A stretch of 64,000 nt of DNA from NCBI GenBank assembly GCA_042862465.1, contig JASTVH010000005.1, positions 375,904 through 439,903 on the forward strand. The letters run 5' to 3'. The notes under the pieces are model-generated. The model was given only the letters and a program-made list of their open reading frames with translations. It was not told the DNA's origin and ran no database searches. The stretch is from JASTVH01 sp042862465. Its GTDB lineage: Bacteria > Pseudomonadota > Gammaproteobacteria > Pseudomonadales > Oleiphilaceae. Numbering within the stretch: the stretch's first letter is position 1; the number at the start of each line of letters is the position of its first letter. The translations under genes and the position numbers were made by a program. Of the stretch, positions 16,099 through 25,380 are shown in pieces.

Positions 16099-18888
16099 TC
16101 AGTGAAAGTGCGTGAAAACCTGTTCCCAGGCCATTGGTTTTCCGTATAAAAAACCCTGGTGAATGTGGCAGCCGATAGCCTTCAGGAAGGCGGCCTGCTC
16201 CGGGGTTTCCACGCCTTCTGCAATGGCGTCAATGCCCAGGTTGCGGGTGATCGCAATGATTGACATCAGCAGGCGCCGGACCTTTTCCAGATCCAGGTTT
16301 TCCAGGAATGCGCGGTCGATCTTGATTGCGGAAATGGGAAAGTCGTTGAGACACACCAGACTCGCCGTTCCGGTGCCAAAATTATCGATCACCACACGTC
16401 CACGCAAAGCCTGAATCCGCTGCAGTACTTCCTGGGCACGTTCCGTTTCCCCCATCAGCGCCGATTCCTTGAGCTCGAACATGATCGTGCTCATCAAGTC
16501 GGGCTGCTTCTCCAGCTCCGTGATCAAATCGTCGATATGACCATCCAGAAACGCCTTTTCCGACAGGTTGCAGGTGAGGTAGGTCCCCGGAAACTGACGC
16601 TTGAGCACCTCCAGGTGGCCGACGAGGCTACGAATCATGTGGGCGTCTATCCGGTTGATCAACCCGTGTTCCTGGGCAATGTCATGAAAGACACTGGCAG
16701 GCTGGATGGTGCCGCGGGGCTTTTTCCAGCGCAGCAGGGCCTCGGCCCCCACCATCCGGTTTGAATCGACGTCCATGATGGGCTGGAAGTGATACAGAAA
16801 CTTGCCATCTTCCAGAGAGTGTTCCAACTGCTCTTCCAGCCGCTCGCGACGCTTTAGCCGCCGGCGCATCTCCTTTTCATAAAAACAGTATCGATTCTTG
16901 CCGGCCCATTTGGCGTGATACATCGCCAGGTCGGCATTTCGTGTTAGCACGGACGCTTCAATACCATCTTTGGGTGCCACGGTGATGCCGATACTGCAAC
17001 CGATGCTAAAACGCCCTTCTTCGAATTCGAAAGGCTTTTCCAGGTGAGTCGCGATACGCTCACAGACGCGCTGAATCCGCTCGCGGGAGGGGCTGGCATT
17101 GAGAATGATCGTGAACTCGTCGCCGCTCAGGCGGGCCACGTAGTCCTGGCTGCCAACGCAGTCGAGCAGCGTATGGCTGACCTCCACCAGCAGTTTATCG
17201 CCGCAGTTATGGCCCAGGGTGTCATTGACCTGTTTGAAGTTGTCGAGATCCACAAACAGCAAGGCCATGCGGGTGCCCCTGAACTCGATTTCTTCCAATG
17301 ACTGACGCAGGGTCACATCAAAGGCGAGGCGGTTTGGCAGGCCTGTGAGGGCATCATAATGGGACTGGGAGCGCAGATGAAACGGGCCAATGTGCCCCTG
17401 TTCCCTTAGGGTGGCGAGCATGATCGTGTTGCGCAGCAACTGCGCCATATCGCGGTGGGTGACCTGATAGGGCCGGGCAACGCCCTTGACCTCTTCGTGC
17501 CAGAAAGACCATCCCGACAAGTCCACGGCAGGCGGAGTACGCTCTTCCGGTAATGAAACCCATTTGACGGGATAGGGCGCTTCCTGGCGAAAGAGGCAAA
17601 GGTAGTCGTGGTAATCGCTGCTCAACCCGATAAAGATCAGGCCCGGGGGCACCTGTTCGCTACCGTCCTGTAGCAGATAGTCGAGACTGTCGTGTATGAA
17701 CAGCCCCTCCCGGGTCTTGCCGCGAACCCGGTCCAGTACGTTTTCGGAAAGGCGGTAGTCTGTACCCACGCAGTGGAAGCGGCCATTCATTTGCGCCTGC
17801 AGGCCATCACTCTCGAACAGGCACATCAGTGTGTGGGCGTAGTCGTCTATGAGGTCGAGTATCGAGGTTTCCGGGTTGCACTTCTGTTTGAAGAGTTCGG
17901 CCAGGTCCTGGATCTGCTCCATCTTTTCAATGTAGTTCTGGGATTCGATGGTGCTCACCAGGCGTCCGAATGCATCGCTGATGGTGCGGATGGCGTGCGC
18001 TTCCTTGATCGAAAGCGGTCGGGTATGCGTTGTCTGCTGGCAGACGAACGCCCCCCATAATCGATCATTCACAGTGACCGTTGCGCTGGTGACCGAACGG
18101 CAACTGTGTCGATGAAACCTGTACAGAGGGCTCGGAACCTCAGGGCTCAGGTGCGCGTACCGCAGATTAAGATGTTCAGGCATGGATTTGAAGCTCACCA
18201 GCGGGACCGGTGGGGCTTCCGTGTCCTGTAAGTGATGAACCAGAGGCTCGCTGATACGGGGCAGCGGCTGATGGCGTACACCATTGGCCGGAATGACGGT
18301 GTCCTCCAGTTCCGGAAGCTCGCCGTCCCGGGCCATGGCGACCAGAATATGCCCGCTGCCTTCCTGGTCGAGTCGATAAAGAAAAACGCGTTCAAAACTG
18401 AGTAAATGGAGTAGCGCACGGGCGCAGCGGTTGGCGGCATCTTTGAGGGAGCGTGCTTCAGCCAGGTATTGCAGCTGCGAGGCTAACTGCCGCGCAAATG
18501 CACCGGATGCCTGCTTCTCCTCAGGGAAGGGGAGCAGTTCGATGATCCACAGGCCGTTGCGTCGATGGGCGGTCAGCGCGTGGCTTTGGCCATGGCTGGT
18601 CCAGGGATGGTAAGCGAGGTTTTGTTCACGGGCTTCGTGATTGCATTGGGTTTCAATCCAGCGGCAGGTTTCACGGTCAAAGGTTTCCGTGAGCCGACGC
18701 CCTAGCAGTTCTTGCGAGAAATAGTCCCTGTGATTAAAGGAGGCGGCCAGGATGTCCCGGCTCAAACCCTGTGCAACGATGAGGCAACCGTCGCCCTGGG
18801 AAAGCAAATGGGGCTCAGCGGTGGAAGGGGGCGCACCGGACGCCAGATTCAGGTCCGTCAACCCTATCGAGTACCAATTGAATGACAT
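16099..18888 (-). CDS. phytochrome-like GGDEF-EAL protein lacking bilin-binding residues
   Basis: A 929-residue soluble protein. Order: PAS_2 (about 20-120), GAF (about 140-330), PHY (about 340-510), GGDEF (about 525-685) and EAL (about 695-929). The photosensory core is recognisable (PHY elements FRQEAPYPVKWVS and the tongue WSFWHEEVKG), yet no cysteine precedes the PAS domain, the PASDIP signature is replaced by PANGVR, and the CHH segment reads CQQ. Bilin binding is therefore doubtful. GGDEF reads SGDEF with no RxxD site. EAL keeps EALLRW and the later acidic and lysine residues, but DDFGTG reads DNFGTG. It may sense something other than light; its net c-di-GMP activity is uncertain. Confidence 0.85.
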   Translation of the reverse strand: MSFNWYSIGLTDLNLASGAPPSTAEPHLLSQGDGCLIVAQGLSRDILAASFNHRDYFSQELLGRRLTETFDRETCRWIETQCNHEAREQNLAYHPWTSHGQSHALTAHRRNGLWIIELLPFPEEKQASGAFARQLASQLQYLAEARSLKDAANRCARALLHLLSFERVFLYRLDQEGSGHILVAMARDGELPELEDTVIPANGVRHQPLPRISEPLVHHLQDTEAPPVPLVSFKSMPEHLNLRYAHLSPEVPSPLYRFHRHSCRSVTSATVTVNDRLWGAFVCQQTTHTRPLSIKEAHAIRTISDAFGRLVSTIESQNYIEKMEQIQDLAELFKQKCNPETSILDLIDDYAHTLMCLFESDGLQAQMNGRFHCVGTDYRLSENVLDRVRGKTREGLFIHDSLDYLLQDGSEQVPPGLIFIGLSSDYHDYLCLFRQEAPYPVKWVSLPEERTPPAVDLSGWSFWHEEVKGVARPYQVTHRDMAQLLRNTIMLATLREQGHIGPFHLRSQSHYDALTGLPNRLAFDVTLRQSLEEIEFRGTRMALLFVDLDNFKQVNDTLGHNCGDKLLVEVSHTLLDCVGSQDYVARLSGDEFTIILNASPSRERIQRVCERIATHLEKPFEFEEGRFSIGCSIGITVAPKDGIEASVLTRNADLAMYHAKWAGKNRYCFYEKEMRRRLKRRERLEEQLEHSLEDGKFLYHFQPIMDVDSNRMVGAEALLRWKKPRGTIQPASVFHDIAQEHGLINRIDAHMIRSLVGHLEVLKRQFPGTYLTCNLSEKAFLDGHIDDLITELEKQPDLMSTIMFELKESALMGETERAQEVLQRIQALRGRVVIDNFGTGTASLVCLNDFPISAIKIDRAFLENLDLEKVRRLLMSIIAITRNLGIDAIAEGVETPEQAAFLKAIGCHIHQGFLYGKPMAWEQVFTHFH

Positions 18889-19254
18889 TTCTTAGTCCCT
18901 TAAGAAATCAATCGGCCAACTTTTCGTTAACGGTTGTTGGGGGTATCCCTGTGCCCTCAACCGAATACAGGTTGGCATGAATGCGTCCTCTGCACGCAAA
19001 GGCATGCATGGTCAGTTGACTCTGTTAACAGATACAGCGGCTACAGATCTTTTGCAAGAACGGTCAAAGCGACAGTTGTCCTGTTTGTGAAGAATTAGGT
19101 CTTGTTTTCTTAACAATTCCAACATGTTCATGCACGTTAGCCGCAAATGTGCCTATGTTTATCGATTTTTGGTCTGCGTGCATTACCCTTTTGTCATCGT
19201 GCCTGAAGCCCTGCCACCGTCTATCCCGGACCGTTTGCGCCTTAATCCTGGGGC
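18889..19254. other. 366-bp intergenic region, AT-rich
   Basis: The gap lies upstream of the phytochrome-like gene and downstream of the YdiJ-type gene, both on minus. It is AT-richer than its surroundings and presumably holds the promoter of the phytochrome-like gene. The only clear symmetric element is the perfect 12-bp palindrome TCTGTTAACAGA at 19021-19032. A 64-codon frame on minus (19064-19258) overlaps the upstream stop but has no family features and is not called. Confidence 0.5.
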
Positions 19255-22128
19255 TCATACATTACGACTGAGAGTCCGGTCCAGCAGTTGTGCGCTGTGA
19301 ATGGCGGGTCGGCCGCTCTCCCGCCGTATCTGCTCCCGACAGCTGAAACCATCCGAGACGATCACGGTATCGGCAGGCGTCGCCCGAACTTCCGGCAGCA
19401 ATGCATTTTCGGCAATGCGTCGCGATACCGGGTACTTGTCAGCTTCAAAACCAAAGCCACCGGCCATGCCACAGCAACCGGTATCCGGCATAGTGATGTC
19501 GTAGCCCATTCGCCTCAACAGCGTTTCGGTACCCTCCATGCCATCGAAGGCCTTCTGGTGACAGTGGCCGTGCAAAAGGACCTTTCCTTCCACTTGTGGC
19601 CACTGGATGCCCTCTTGCTGGTTGAGAAAATCGGGCAGCAGCCAAGTATTGTCAGCCAGATAGCGGGCGCGCTCGTCGTCCGGAAAAAAGTTCAGGAGCT
19701 CATCGCGAAAAACGCTTATACAGGACGGCTCCATCCCCACCACGGGTAGACCCTCTTCGATGGCAGGCGACAACGTGGCCATGACCTGTTCCAACCGTCG
19801 TTTGGCTCGAGCCATGAGGCCATAGTCGTAAAGGGGGCGCCCGCAGCATAAAGGGCGGCCGGGGAGGCGAACATCAAAGCCCGCGGCCCACAGAACGCGT
19901 TCCCCGGCTGCGGGCACCGGGGCATCCATGAAATTATTGAAGGTATCCGGCCACAAAACCACTGCCGGGCGGTCTGCTGCGGATCCGGAGCTGGCACGAT
20001 AGGTTCGGGTAAAAGGACGGGCAGAGAAGCGCGGTAAAGCCCGTTCCCTGGCGATGCCTGCGAGTGAGCGCATGGTGTCGCGTATGCCGGGAATCGATGC
20101 CAGGGTGTTGAAAAGCCAGGGGGCGTAGCCAATGCCCCGGGCCCATTCGTGGATCAATCCAAACACCCAGGCCTGACGCGGGCGACGTTGGTTTTCGTAG
20201 TAATGCGCCATGAATTCAGCCTTGTAACTTGCCATATCAACCTGTACCGGGCATTCGTGGCGGCAAGCCTTGCAACCCAGACATAGATCCAGGGCGTCAT
20301 GCACGGCCCGACTCTCCCAGCCCTGGTGCAGCGGATCGCCCCGAAGCATTTCAAACAGCAATCGGGCGCGCCCCCGGGTGGAATGACGTTCGTCCAGGGT
20401 ACCGCGATAGCTGGGGCACATGATGCCGCCGGAGGTACTGCGGCATTTGCCGACACCAACACAGCGACCGGCCGCCTGCACGAAGCTGCCCTGATCATTG
20501 GGAAACCGGAAATACAGTGGCTGTGGATCTTGCGGGTTGTAGTCCGGCCCGGTTCGCAGGTTTTCATCGAGCCGGTAAGGATCAATGAGTTTGTGGGGAT
20601 TGAGTCGATTTCGGGGATCCCAAAGCGCCTTGAACGCACGGAATGCCTCCATGAGCTCGGGGCTGAACATTCTCGGCCACAGCTCCGCGCGGGCCTGGCC
20701 ATCACCGTGCTCGCCCGATAGCGACCCGCCATAGGACACCACCAGATCGGCGGCTTCCTCAGAAAAACGTCGCCACTTGCGCACGCCTTCTTCCGACGAC
20801 AGATCGAAGGTGACGCGACCGTGGATACAACCGTCGCCAAAGTGGCCGTACAGTGAGGAGCGGTAGTCATAGCGATCGAGCAGCTTACGGTAGTCCCGCA
20901 GGTATGGGCCCACCTGGGAGGGGGCCACGGCGGCATCTTCCCAGCCCGGGTAAGTCTCGGGCTCGCCGGGCAGGGCATTGGTCGCCGCTGCGCCGCTCTT
21001 GCGCACGGACCAGACCAGGTCGGCCTCGGCAGGATCAGTGTAAATGCGCCAGTCACGGATGTCGGCCTGAACCTTGTCTACCGCTCGTTGCGCGGCCTGC
21101 CGAGCCGCTTCGGCGGTGTCTCCTCCGTATTCGGCCAGAAGCCAGCCCGCGCCTTCAGGCAAACCCTGCAGGGCTTTGAGACCATAGCCTTTGCGTCGCA
21201 TGTCGCTGACAATCTGCTCATCCAGCCCCTCAAGGGCAAGAGGCCCGGTGGTCATGACCTGAGGCGCCTGGTCGCCGGCTTCACAGATATCGTTGTAACC
21301 CAATACCACCAATACCCGATGGGCAGGGCTGGGCACCAAACGGGCTTTTGCCGAGAGAGTGATCGCGCAGGTACCCTCCGAGCCGATGAGCGCAGCAGCC
21401 ACATTGAAGCCGTTCTCGGGGAGCAGCGCGTCCAGGTTATAACCGGAAACCCGTCGCCGAATGTCCGGGAAGTCCTGGCGAATGGCATCCTCGTAGCGAT
21501 CCCGCAGTTGTTTCAAACCGGCGTAGATTTCTCCGCGACGTCCGCCCTGGCGAATGATGCGCTCAAGCTCGTGTTCCGGGGTGGGGCCTACGGTAAACCT
21601 GGCGCCATCAACGGTCAGGACATCCAGGGACTCGATATTATCCACCGTCTTACCGGCCATGACCGAGTGTGCGCCACAAGAATTGTTGCCAATCATGCCG
21701 CCCAGGGTGCAATGGGTATGGGTTGAGGGATCCGGGCCAAAGGTCAGGCCGTGTTCTGCGGCTGCCTGGCGCAGCTGATCGCACACCACTCCGGGTTCCA
21801 CTATGGCGCTGCGGGCCAGGGGATCGAGGCCGGTGATGCGGTGCATGTAGCGCGAGGTATCAATCACCAGCGCCGCGTTGCAGGTTTGCCCGGCCAGGCT
21901 GGTACCGGCGCCCCGCATCAACAGGGGAACCTGATACTGATGAGCCAGTGCCACCACCGTTTCGACATCGTCGCCATGGAAGGGCCTGACGACCCCAAGA
22001 GGCACCTGCCGGTAATTGGATGCATCCGTCGCGTAGAGCGCTCGCGCTCCGGCATCAAAATCGACGCTACCGCTGAGCTTGTCTTCCAATGCCTGTTTGA
22101 ACGCCGGATCGAAGCCAGTCGCTGTCAT
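19255..22128 (-). CDS. FAD-linked oxidase / Fe-S protein (YdiJ-type D-2-hydroxyacid dehydrogenase)
   Basis: A 957-residue fusion. The N-terminal half is a GlcD-like FAD domain (PLLMRGAGTSLAGQTC near residue 60, then GNNSCGAHS). The centre has ferredoxin-type cysteines (CLGCKACRHECP) preceded by a cysteine cluster near CVGVGKCRS. The C-terminal half is an HdrD-like CCG domain (HGHCHQKAF and DTGCCGMAGGFG). E. coli YdiJ has the same layout and oxidises D-2-hydroxyglutarate, so that is the likely activity; D-lactate is an alternative. ATG 22128 follows AGGAG at a good distance; an in-frame start 43 codons earlier gives an unlikely leader. Confidence 0.85.
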   Translation of the reverse strand: MTATGFDPAFKQALEDKLSGSVDFDAGARALYATDASNYRQVPLGVVRPFHGDDVETVVALAHQYQVPLLMRGAGTSLAGQTCNAALVIDTSRYMHRITGLDPLARSAIVEPGVVCDQLRQAAAEHGLTFGPDPSTHTHCTLGGMIGNNSCGAHSVMAGKTVDNIESLDVLTVDGARFTVGPTPEHELERIIRQGGRRGEIYAGLKQLRDRYEDAIRQDFPDIRRRVSGYNLDALLPENGFNVAAALIGSEGTCAITLSAKARLVPSPAHRVLVVLGYNDICEAGDQAPQVMTTGPLALEGLDEQIVSDMRRKGYGLKALQGLPEGAGWLLAEYGGDTAEAARQAAQRAVDKVQADIRDWRIYTDPAEADLVWSVRKSGAAATNALPGEPETYPGWEDAAVAPSQVGPYLRDYRKLLDRYDYRSSLYGHFGDGCIHGRVTFDLSSEEGVRKWRRFSEEAADLVVSYGGSLSGEHGDGQARAELWPRMFSPELMEAFRAFKALWDPRNRLNPHKLIDPYRLDENLRTGPDYNPQDPQPLYFRFPNDQGSFVQAAGRCVGVGKCRSTSGGIMCPSYRGTLDERHSTRGRARLLFEMLRGDPLHQGWESRAVHDALDLCLGCKACRHECPVQVDMASYKAEFMAHYYENQRRPRQAWVFGLIHEWARGIGYAPWLFNTLASIPGIRDTMRSLAGIARERALPRFSARPFTRTYRASSGSAADRPAVVLWPDTFNNFMDAPVPAAGERVLWAAGFDVRLPGRPLCCGRPLYDYGLMARAKRRLEQVMATLSPAIEEGLPVVGMEPSCISVFRDELLNFFPDDERARYLADNTWLLPDFLNQQEGIQWPQVEGKVLLHGHCHQKAFDGMEGTETLLRRMGYDITMPDTGCCGMAGGFGFEADKYPVSRRIAENALLPEVRATPADTVIVSDGFSCREQIRRESGRPAIHSAQLLDRTLSRNV

Positions 22129-22330
22129 GACGCTACGCTCCTGCACTGTGTGATGAGTCCTTGTGCGCCCGGGAGGAGTTGGGGCTACCTGCGCACGCCA
22201 GATTTCACGGTGCCAGTGCACAGGCCCGGAAAGCAAGCGGTGCCCGGGGATCCTCATCGAGCGTGGAAACCGCTACAATCCCCGCTCAATGAAAAGACAA
22301 TCATCAGGAACCAATCCGGGAGGTACACAA

Positions 22331-23026
22331 GTGGGTCAGCTGGTTGATTACAAGCTAAACGATGGTATCGCCACGATCACCATTGAAAATGGCAAGGCCA
22401 ACGCCCTGAGCCATGAAGTTTTCGAAGCTCTTAACAAGGCACTGGATCAGGCGGAAAACGATAAGGCAGTGGTCGTGCTTACCGGCCAGCCGGGCATTTT
22501 CTCCGGGGGTTACGACCTGAAGGAAATGAGCAAGAGCCCTGAAGCGGCAGGTGCCCTGGTCAAGGTGGGGTCAAGCCTGGCACGGCGGCTTTCTGCTTTT
22601 CCGCTCCCGGTCATTGGTGCCTGTTCTGGCCATGCAATTGCCAAGGGTGCGTTTTTAATGCTGTCAGTTGACTACCGCATTGGTGTAAAGGGCCCTTTCA
22701 AACTCGGACTCAATGAAGTGGCGATCGGCATGACCATGCATCACGCCGGCATCGAAATCGCCCGTCATCGTCTGGTGCCCGCCTATTTCTACCGTTCAGT
22801 GGTCAATGCGGAAATTTTTGATCCAGAGGGTGCGGTCCGGGCCGGATTCCTCGACGAACTGGTGGAACCGGAAGCGTTGCTGGAAAAGGCACAGGAAAGG
22901 GCGGCGCAGTTCAAGCAGCTGGACCTGAAAGCGCACCACCAGACCAAGGTAAAAACCAAGGCCGACTACCTGGAGCTTCTCGACCGCTGCATCGAGCAGG
23001 ACGCCGTAAACCTCGGCTTGCGCTGA
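22331..23026 (+). CDS. enoyl-CoA hydratase/isomerase (crotonase) family protein
   Basis: A 231-residue crotonase-fold protein. The oxyanion-hole segments are FSGGYDLKEM near residue 57 and ACSGHAIAKGAF near residue 98. The FKLGLNEVAIGM stretch aligns with the region that carries the first catalytic Glu of hydratases, but the second catalytic Glu is not evident (MHHAGIEIA instead of the usual GGTQRL). Crotonase chemistry is likely but simple hydration is not assured. The start is GTG 22331, placed by GGGAGG seven bases upstream. It is divergent from the YdiJ-type gene. Confidence 0.8.
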   Translation: MGQLVDYKLNDGIATITIENGKANALSHEVFEALNKALDQAENDKAVVVLTGQPGIFSGGYDLKEMSKSPEAAGALVKVGSSLARRLSAFPLPVIGACSGHAIAKGAFLMLSVDYRIGVKGPFKLGLNEVAIGMTMHHAGIEIARHRLVPAYFYRSVVNAEIFDPEGAVRAGFLDELVEPEALLEKAQERAAQFKQLDLKAHHQTKVKTKADYLELLDRCIEQDAVNLGLR

Positions 23027-23057
23027 AGCAAATACGGATCACTGCCAATTCCATGCT

Positions 23058-23086
23058 CAGGCCGACGAATGCCGTTCGTTGGCCTG
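23058..23086. terminator. bidirectional hairpin after crotonase and luxR genes
   Basis: CAGGCCGACGAA pairs with TTCGTTGGCCTG (one G-U pair) around a TGCCG loop. It lies in the 172-bp gap between the convergent crotonase and luxR genes. No T-run follows. Confidence 0.6.
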
Positions 23087-23198
23087 CCCCCTATCACCCT
23101 GTCAATACCATCAGGTACGTCTTGCAACCATCCCATCCCCGTATCATGCTCCATCCTCCGGGATGAAAACCGCAGGATTGTGACGGGTTCTTCTCCTG

Positions 23199-23909
23199 TT
23201 ACAACAGACCCAGCATGGCTGCCTTCACGGAGGCCGCCGTCTTGTTGGTTGCGTCGAGCTTGAAGAGGACGTTGTTGATATGGAAGTTAACCGTACGTTC
23301 GGAAATGCTCAGGATTTCCGAGACTTCGGAGGCGGTCTTGCCCAGAGCCGTCCAGCGCAGGACCTCTGTTTCACGGGCCGAAAGCCTCGCGGTGCTTTCA
23401 GGGACCAACTCGGAAGCCAGACACTGGGACATGGCGGTATGGGCCACCTGTGTCAGCCAGCTCAGCTGCGGTTCCAGATGAAACAGCTCGGAGGCGGTCA
23501 GTTTGTCGTCGGCGCGTGCCAGGGTGAGCATGCCGGCCATGCCTTGGGCGTCCCGAGAGGATTGGGCCCAGCCATAGCGTAAACCATTGGCGCGCGCCTC
23601 CTCCCAGAGCTCCCGGGCCGGTGCGAACACCGATTCCTGCCAGACGATGGGGCGGTTGGAAAAGAGGCAGTGATGAATGGTCGGGTCAATCGCCAGGTAG
23701 TTGCGATCGGCGTAACGTTCTCGCCAGGCATCGGGATAGTTGTTGAGCATGATGGTCTTTGGCTGGGTAATGGGGAGCGGTGAGCGCAACCCATAGGCGC
23801 AGTATTCAAAGCCCAGATCCCTGGCCATCGCCGTTAGCTGTTCAAGAACATGGTGTTCGTTCGTGGTATTGAGCAATGAATTAAGCTGGTCTTCCTGCCA
23901 TGGAGTCAC
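23199..23909 (-). CDS. luxR: LuxR-family acyl-homoserine-lactone receptor
   Basis: A 236-residue quorum-sensing regulator. The N-terminal autoinducer domain keeps the invariant set: Trp and Tyr in YPDAWRERY, Asp-Pro in AIDP and Trp in PIVWQ. The C-terminal GerE helix-turn-helix has LSARETEVLRW and SERTVNFHINN. GTG 23909 is chosen because GGAGG lies nine bases upstream; ATG 23927 is possible but has no site. It faces an RsaM-like gene and luxI across a 250-bp gap and is the evident receptor for the LuxI product. Confidence 0.92.
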   Translation of the reverse strand: MTPWQEDQLNSLLNTTNEHHVLEQLTAMARDLGFEYCAYGLRSPLPITQPKTIMLNNYPDAWRERYADRNYLAIDPTIHHCLFSNRPIVWQESVFAPARELWEEARANGLRYGWAQSSRDAQGMAGMLTLARADDKLTASELFHLEPQLSWLTQVAHTAMSQCLASELVPESTARLSARETEVLRWTALGKTASEVSEILSISERTVNFHINNVLFKLDATNKTAASVKAAMLGLL

Positions 23910-24159
23910 TGAGACAAACCTCCACATCGTCGACTGGCGCCACCCGCTTCCGGCCCATGAAAGTGCCGGTTTGCCAGGCTTTTTCGCGGTTTATTGTAAT
24001 CGTGCGGAACATCCATAACGTGCGGGTTAGCTGCGACCTCATGGCCGAGCTGGGCTCTGGTGATTGCCCCCGACCAACGACTTCGCAGGTTACCGGGTTC
24101 GGCCCCCGTTCAGTGTTCCTGGTTATTGATTTATTTCACGCATCAACGGGCGATTTAGC

Positions 24160-24606
24160 ATGACCAATCATTATTGTTCTTCATCAGACAGTCTAACTGT
24201 CAACAACACGCAATCCCAGCTCCAACTCTGTCAGGATGGTCAGGTGCGGCTGCAATGGCCGGTTTTGAAGCAAATCAGGCTTAATCATCTTCTCTCCGGG
24301 CTGGACGAGCGCGACACGCTTGAGCCCATTCTGGAAGGCGCCCGTTTTTCACCCATTACCGGATTCACGGAATGGGTGAGTGATACCCGACCGGCACTGA
24401 CGCTTGGCTGGGACTGGGAACTCAGCGCCAGCTACGGCCAGCTTGAATGCAAACGCCTTAACGAACCTCGCACCAACATCATGCTCATGGATGACAATGC
24501 CCACGACCTGGGAAGGCACGAAACAACCCGTTTACTGCAAGCCTTCGTGGATAGCCTGAACTGGCAACTTCCTGTTCTCGATATGATTGACCATCACAAG
24601 ACCTAG
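24160..24606 (+). CDS. RsaM-like quorum-sensing modulator
   Basis: A 148-residue protein between luxR and luxI. It has no DNA-binding motif. The stretch LQWPVLKQIRL and the blocks FTEWVSDTRPALTLGWDW and NIMLMDDNAHDLG resemble the RsaM family (RsaM of Pseudomonas fuscovaginae, Burkholderia RsaM, AbaM of Acinetobacter), which are about this length, sit between the I and R genes, and dampen AHL production. The family assignment comes from remembered motifs plus gene position. A perfect GACAGT-CTA-ACTGTC repeat lies inside its first codons. Confidence 0.75.
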   Translation: MTNHYCSSSDSLTVNNTQSQLQLCQDGQVRLQWPVLKQIRLNHLLSGLDERDTLEPILEGARFSPITGFTEWVSDTRPALTLGWDWELSASYGQLECKRLNEPRTNIMLMDDNAHDLGRHETTRLLQAFVDSLNWQLPVLDMIDHHKT

Positions 24607-24675
24607 CCTCATTTGGCGATTTTCGCCCTGCGGACAAGGCGGGAGAGCCTGAACCTCAACTCAAAACGCGTCAGC

Positions 24676-24691
24676 CTGTCAATGTTGACAG
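24676..24691 (+). promoter_or_regulatory. lux box upstream of luxI
   Basis: CTGTCAA-TG-TTGACAG is a perfect 16-bp palindrome, 66 bp before the luxI start. It matches the CTGTCA/TGACAG half-sites bound by LuxR/LasR-type receptors. Positive autoregulation of luxI by the adjacent LuxR is the natural reading. Confidence 0.8.
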
Positions 24692-24757
24692 TTATGCGCG
24701 CCCAACCGATTCGATGCAATACGGCCTTGTTGTTAGCCAATTATTGGTGAGGCCGGT

Positions 24758-25321
24758 ATGCACTTTATTACGGGAACAGCTGAGACACTGTCTTCGGAAA
24801 TGAACCAGCAGCTGGGGCAGTACCGTCACAAGGTATTTATCGAACACCTCGGGTGGCAATTGGATACCCCGGAAGGCATTGAGCGCGATCAGTTCGACAC
24901 ACATCGGGCGGTTTACGTGGTCTCAAAGGATGGCGAAGGGCAGATCAACGGCTGTGCAAGACTGCTACCCACCACCGAACCCTATTTGCTGGCTGACGTA
25001 TTCCCGGAACTGCTCAATGGGCTGGAACCGCCCTCCAGAGAGGACGTTTGGGAGCTTTCCCGTTTTGCGGCTGTGGATTTTGAGGACCGGCCGACGTCCA
25101 AACCCGGACAGTTCTCCTCCAAAACCGCGGTTGAGCTGCTGTTTGCCTGTGTGCGATGCGCCAGAGAGCAGGGCGCCAAGCGATTGCTGACGGTTTCGCC
25201 GCTTGGAGTGGAACGTCTGCTTCGCCGGACCGGACTGAAATCCCACCGGGCAGGCCCTCCGATGGTGATTGACGGTTATCCGCTGTTTGCCTGCTGGATC
25301 AATCTGGAAGACGACGACTGA
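24758..25321 (+). CDS. luxI: LuxI-family acyl-homoserine-lactone synthase
   Basis: A 187-residue AHL synthase. The conserved catalytic set is present: Arg in QYRHKVF, Phe-Ile-Glu then Gly-Trp, Asp-x-Phe-Asp in RDQFD, the Arg of GCARLLPTTEPY, and Glu/Arg in WELSRFAA. The C-terminal acyl pocket begins LLTVSPLGVERLL; the residue that in many members marks 3-oxo preference is Thr-Val-Ser here, so acyl type is not predicted. Driven by a lux box, it forms a LuxR/RsaM/LuxI circuit with its neighbours and may be co-transcribed with the pseudo-epimerase gene 59 bp downstream. Confidence 0.94.
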   Translation: MHFITGTAETLSSEMNQQLGQYRHKVFIEHLGWQLDTPEGIERDQFDTHRAVYVVSKDGEGQINGCARLLPTTEPYLLADVFPELLNGLEPPSREDVWELSRFAAVDFEDRPTSKPGQFSSKTAVELLFACVRCAREQGAKRLLTVSPLGVERLLRRTGLKSHRAGPPMVIDGYPLFACWINLEDDD

Positions 25322-25380
25322 AGGCACCTCCACGCCCCATGATGTTTAAGGTGCGCCTCGCTGTAACTGGAGAGTAGGGC

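Noticed and set aside
19064..19258. 64-codon frame overlapping the YdiJ-type stop
   Set aside because: The ATGA overlap is tempting, but the product has no family features, no good ribosome site and lies in an AT-rich promoter region.
24030..24115. tRNA-like stretch with GGGTTCG arm in the luxR/RsaM gap
   Set aside because: A T-arm-like piece can be drawn, but no acceptor stem, D-arm or anticodon arm fits.
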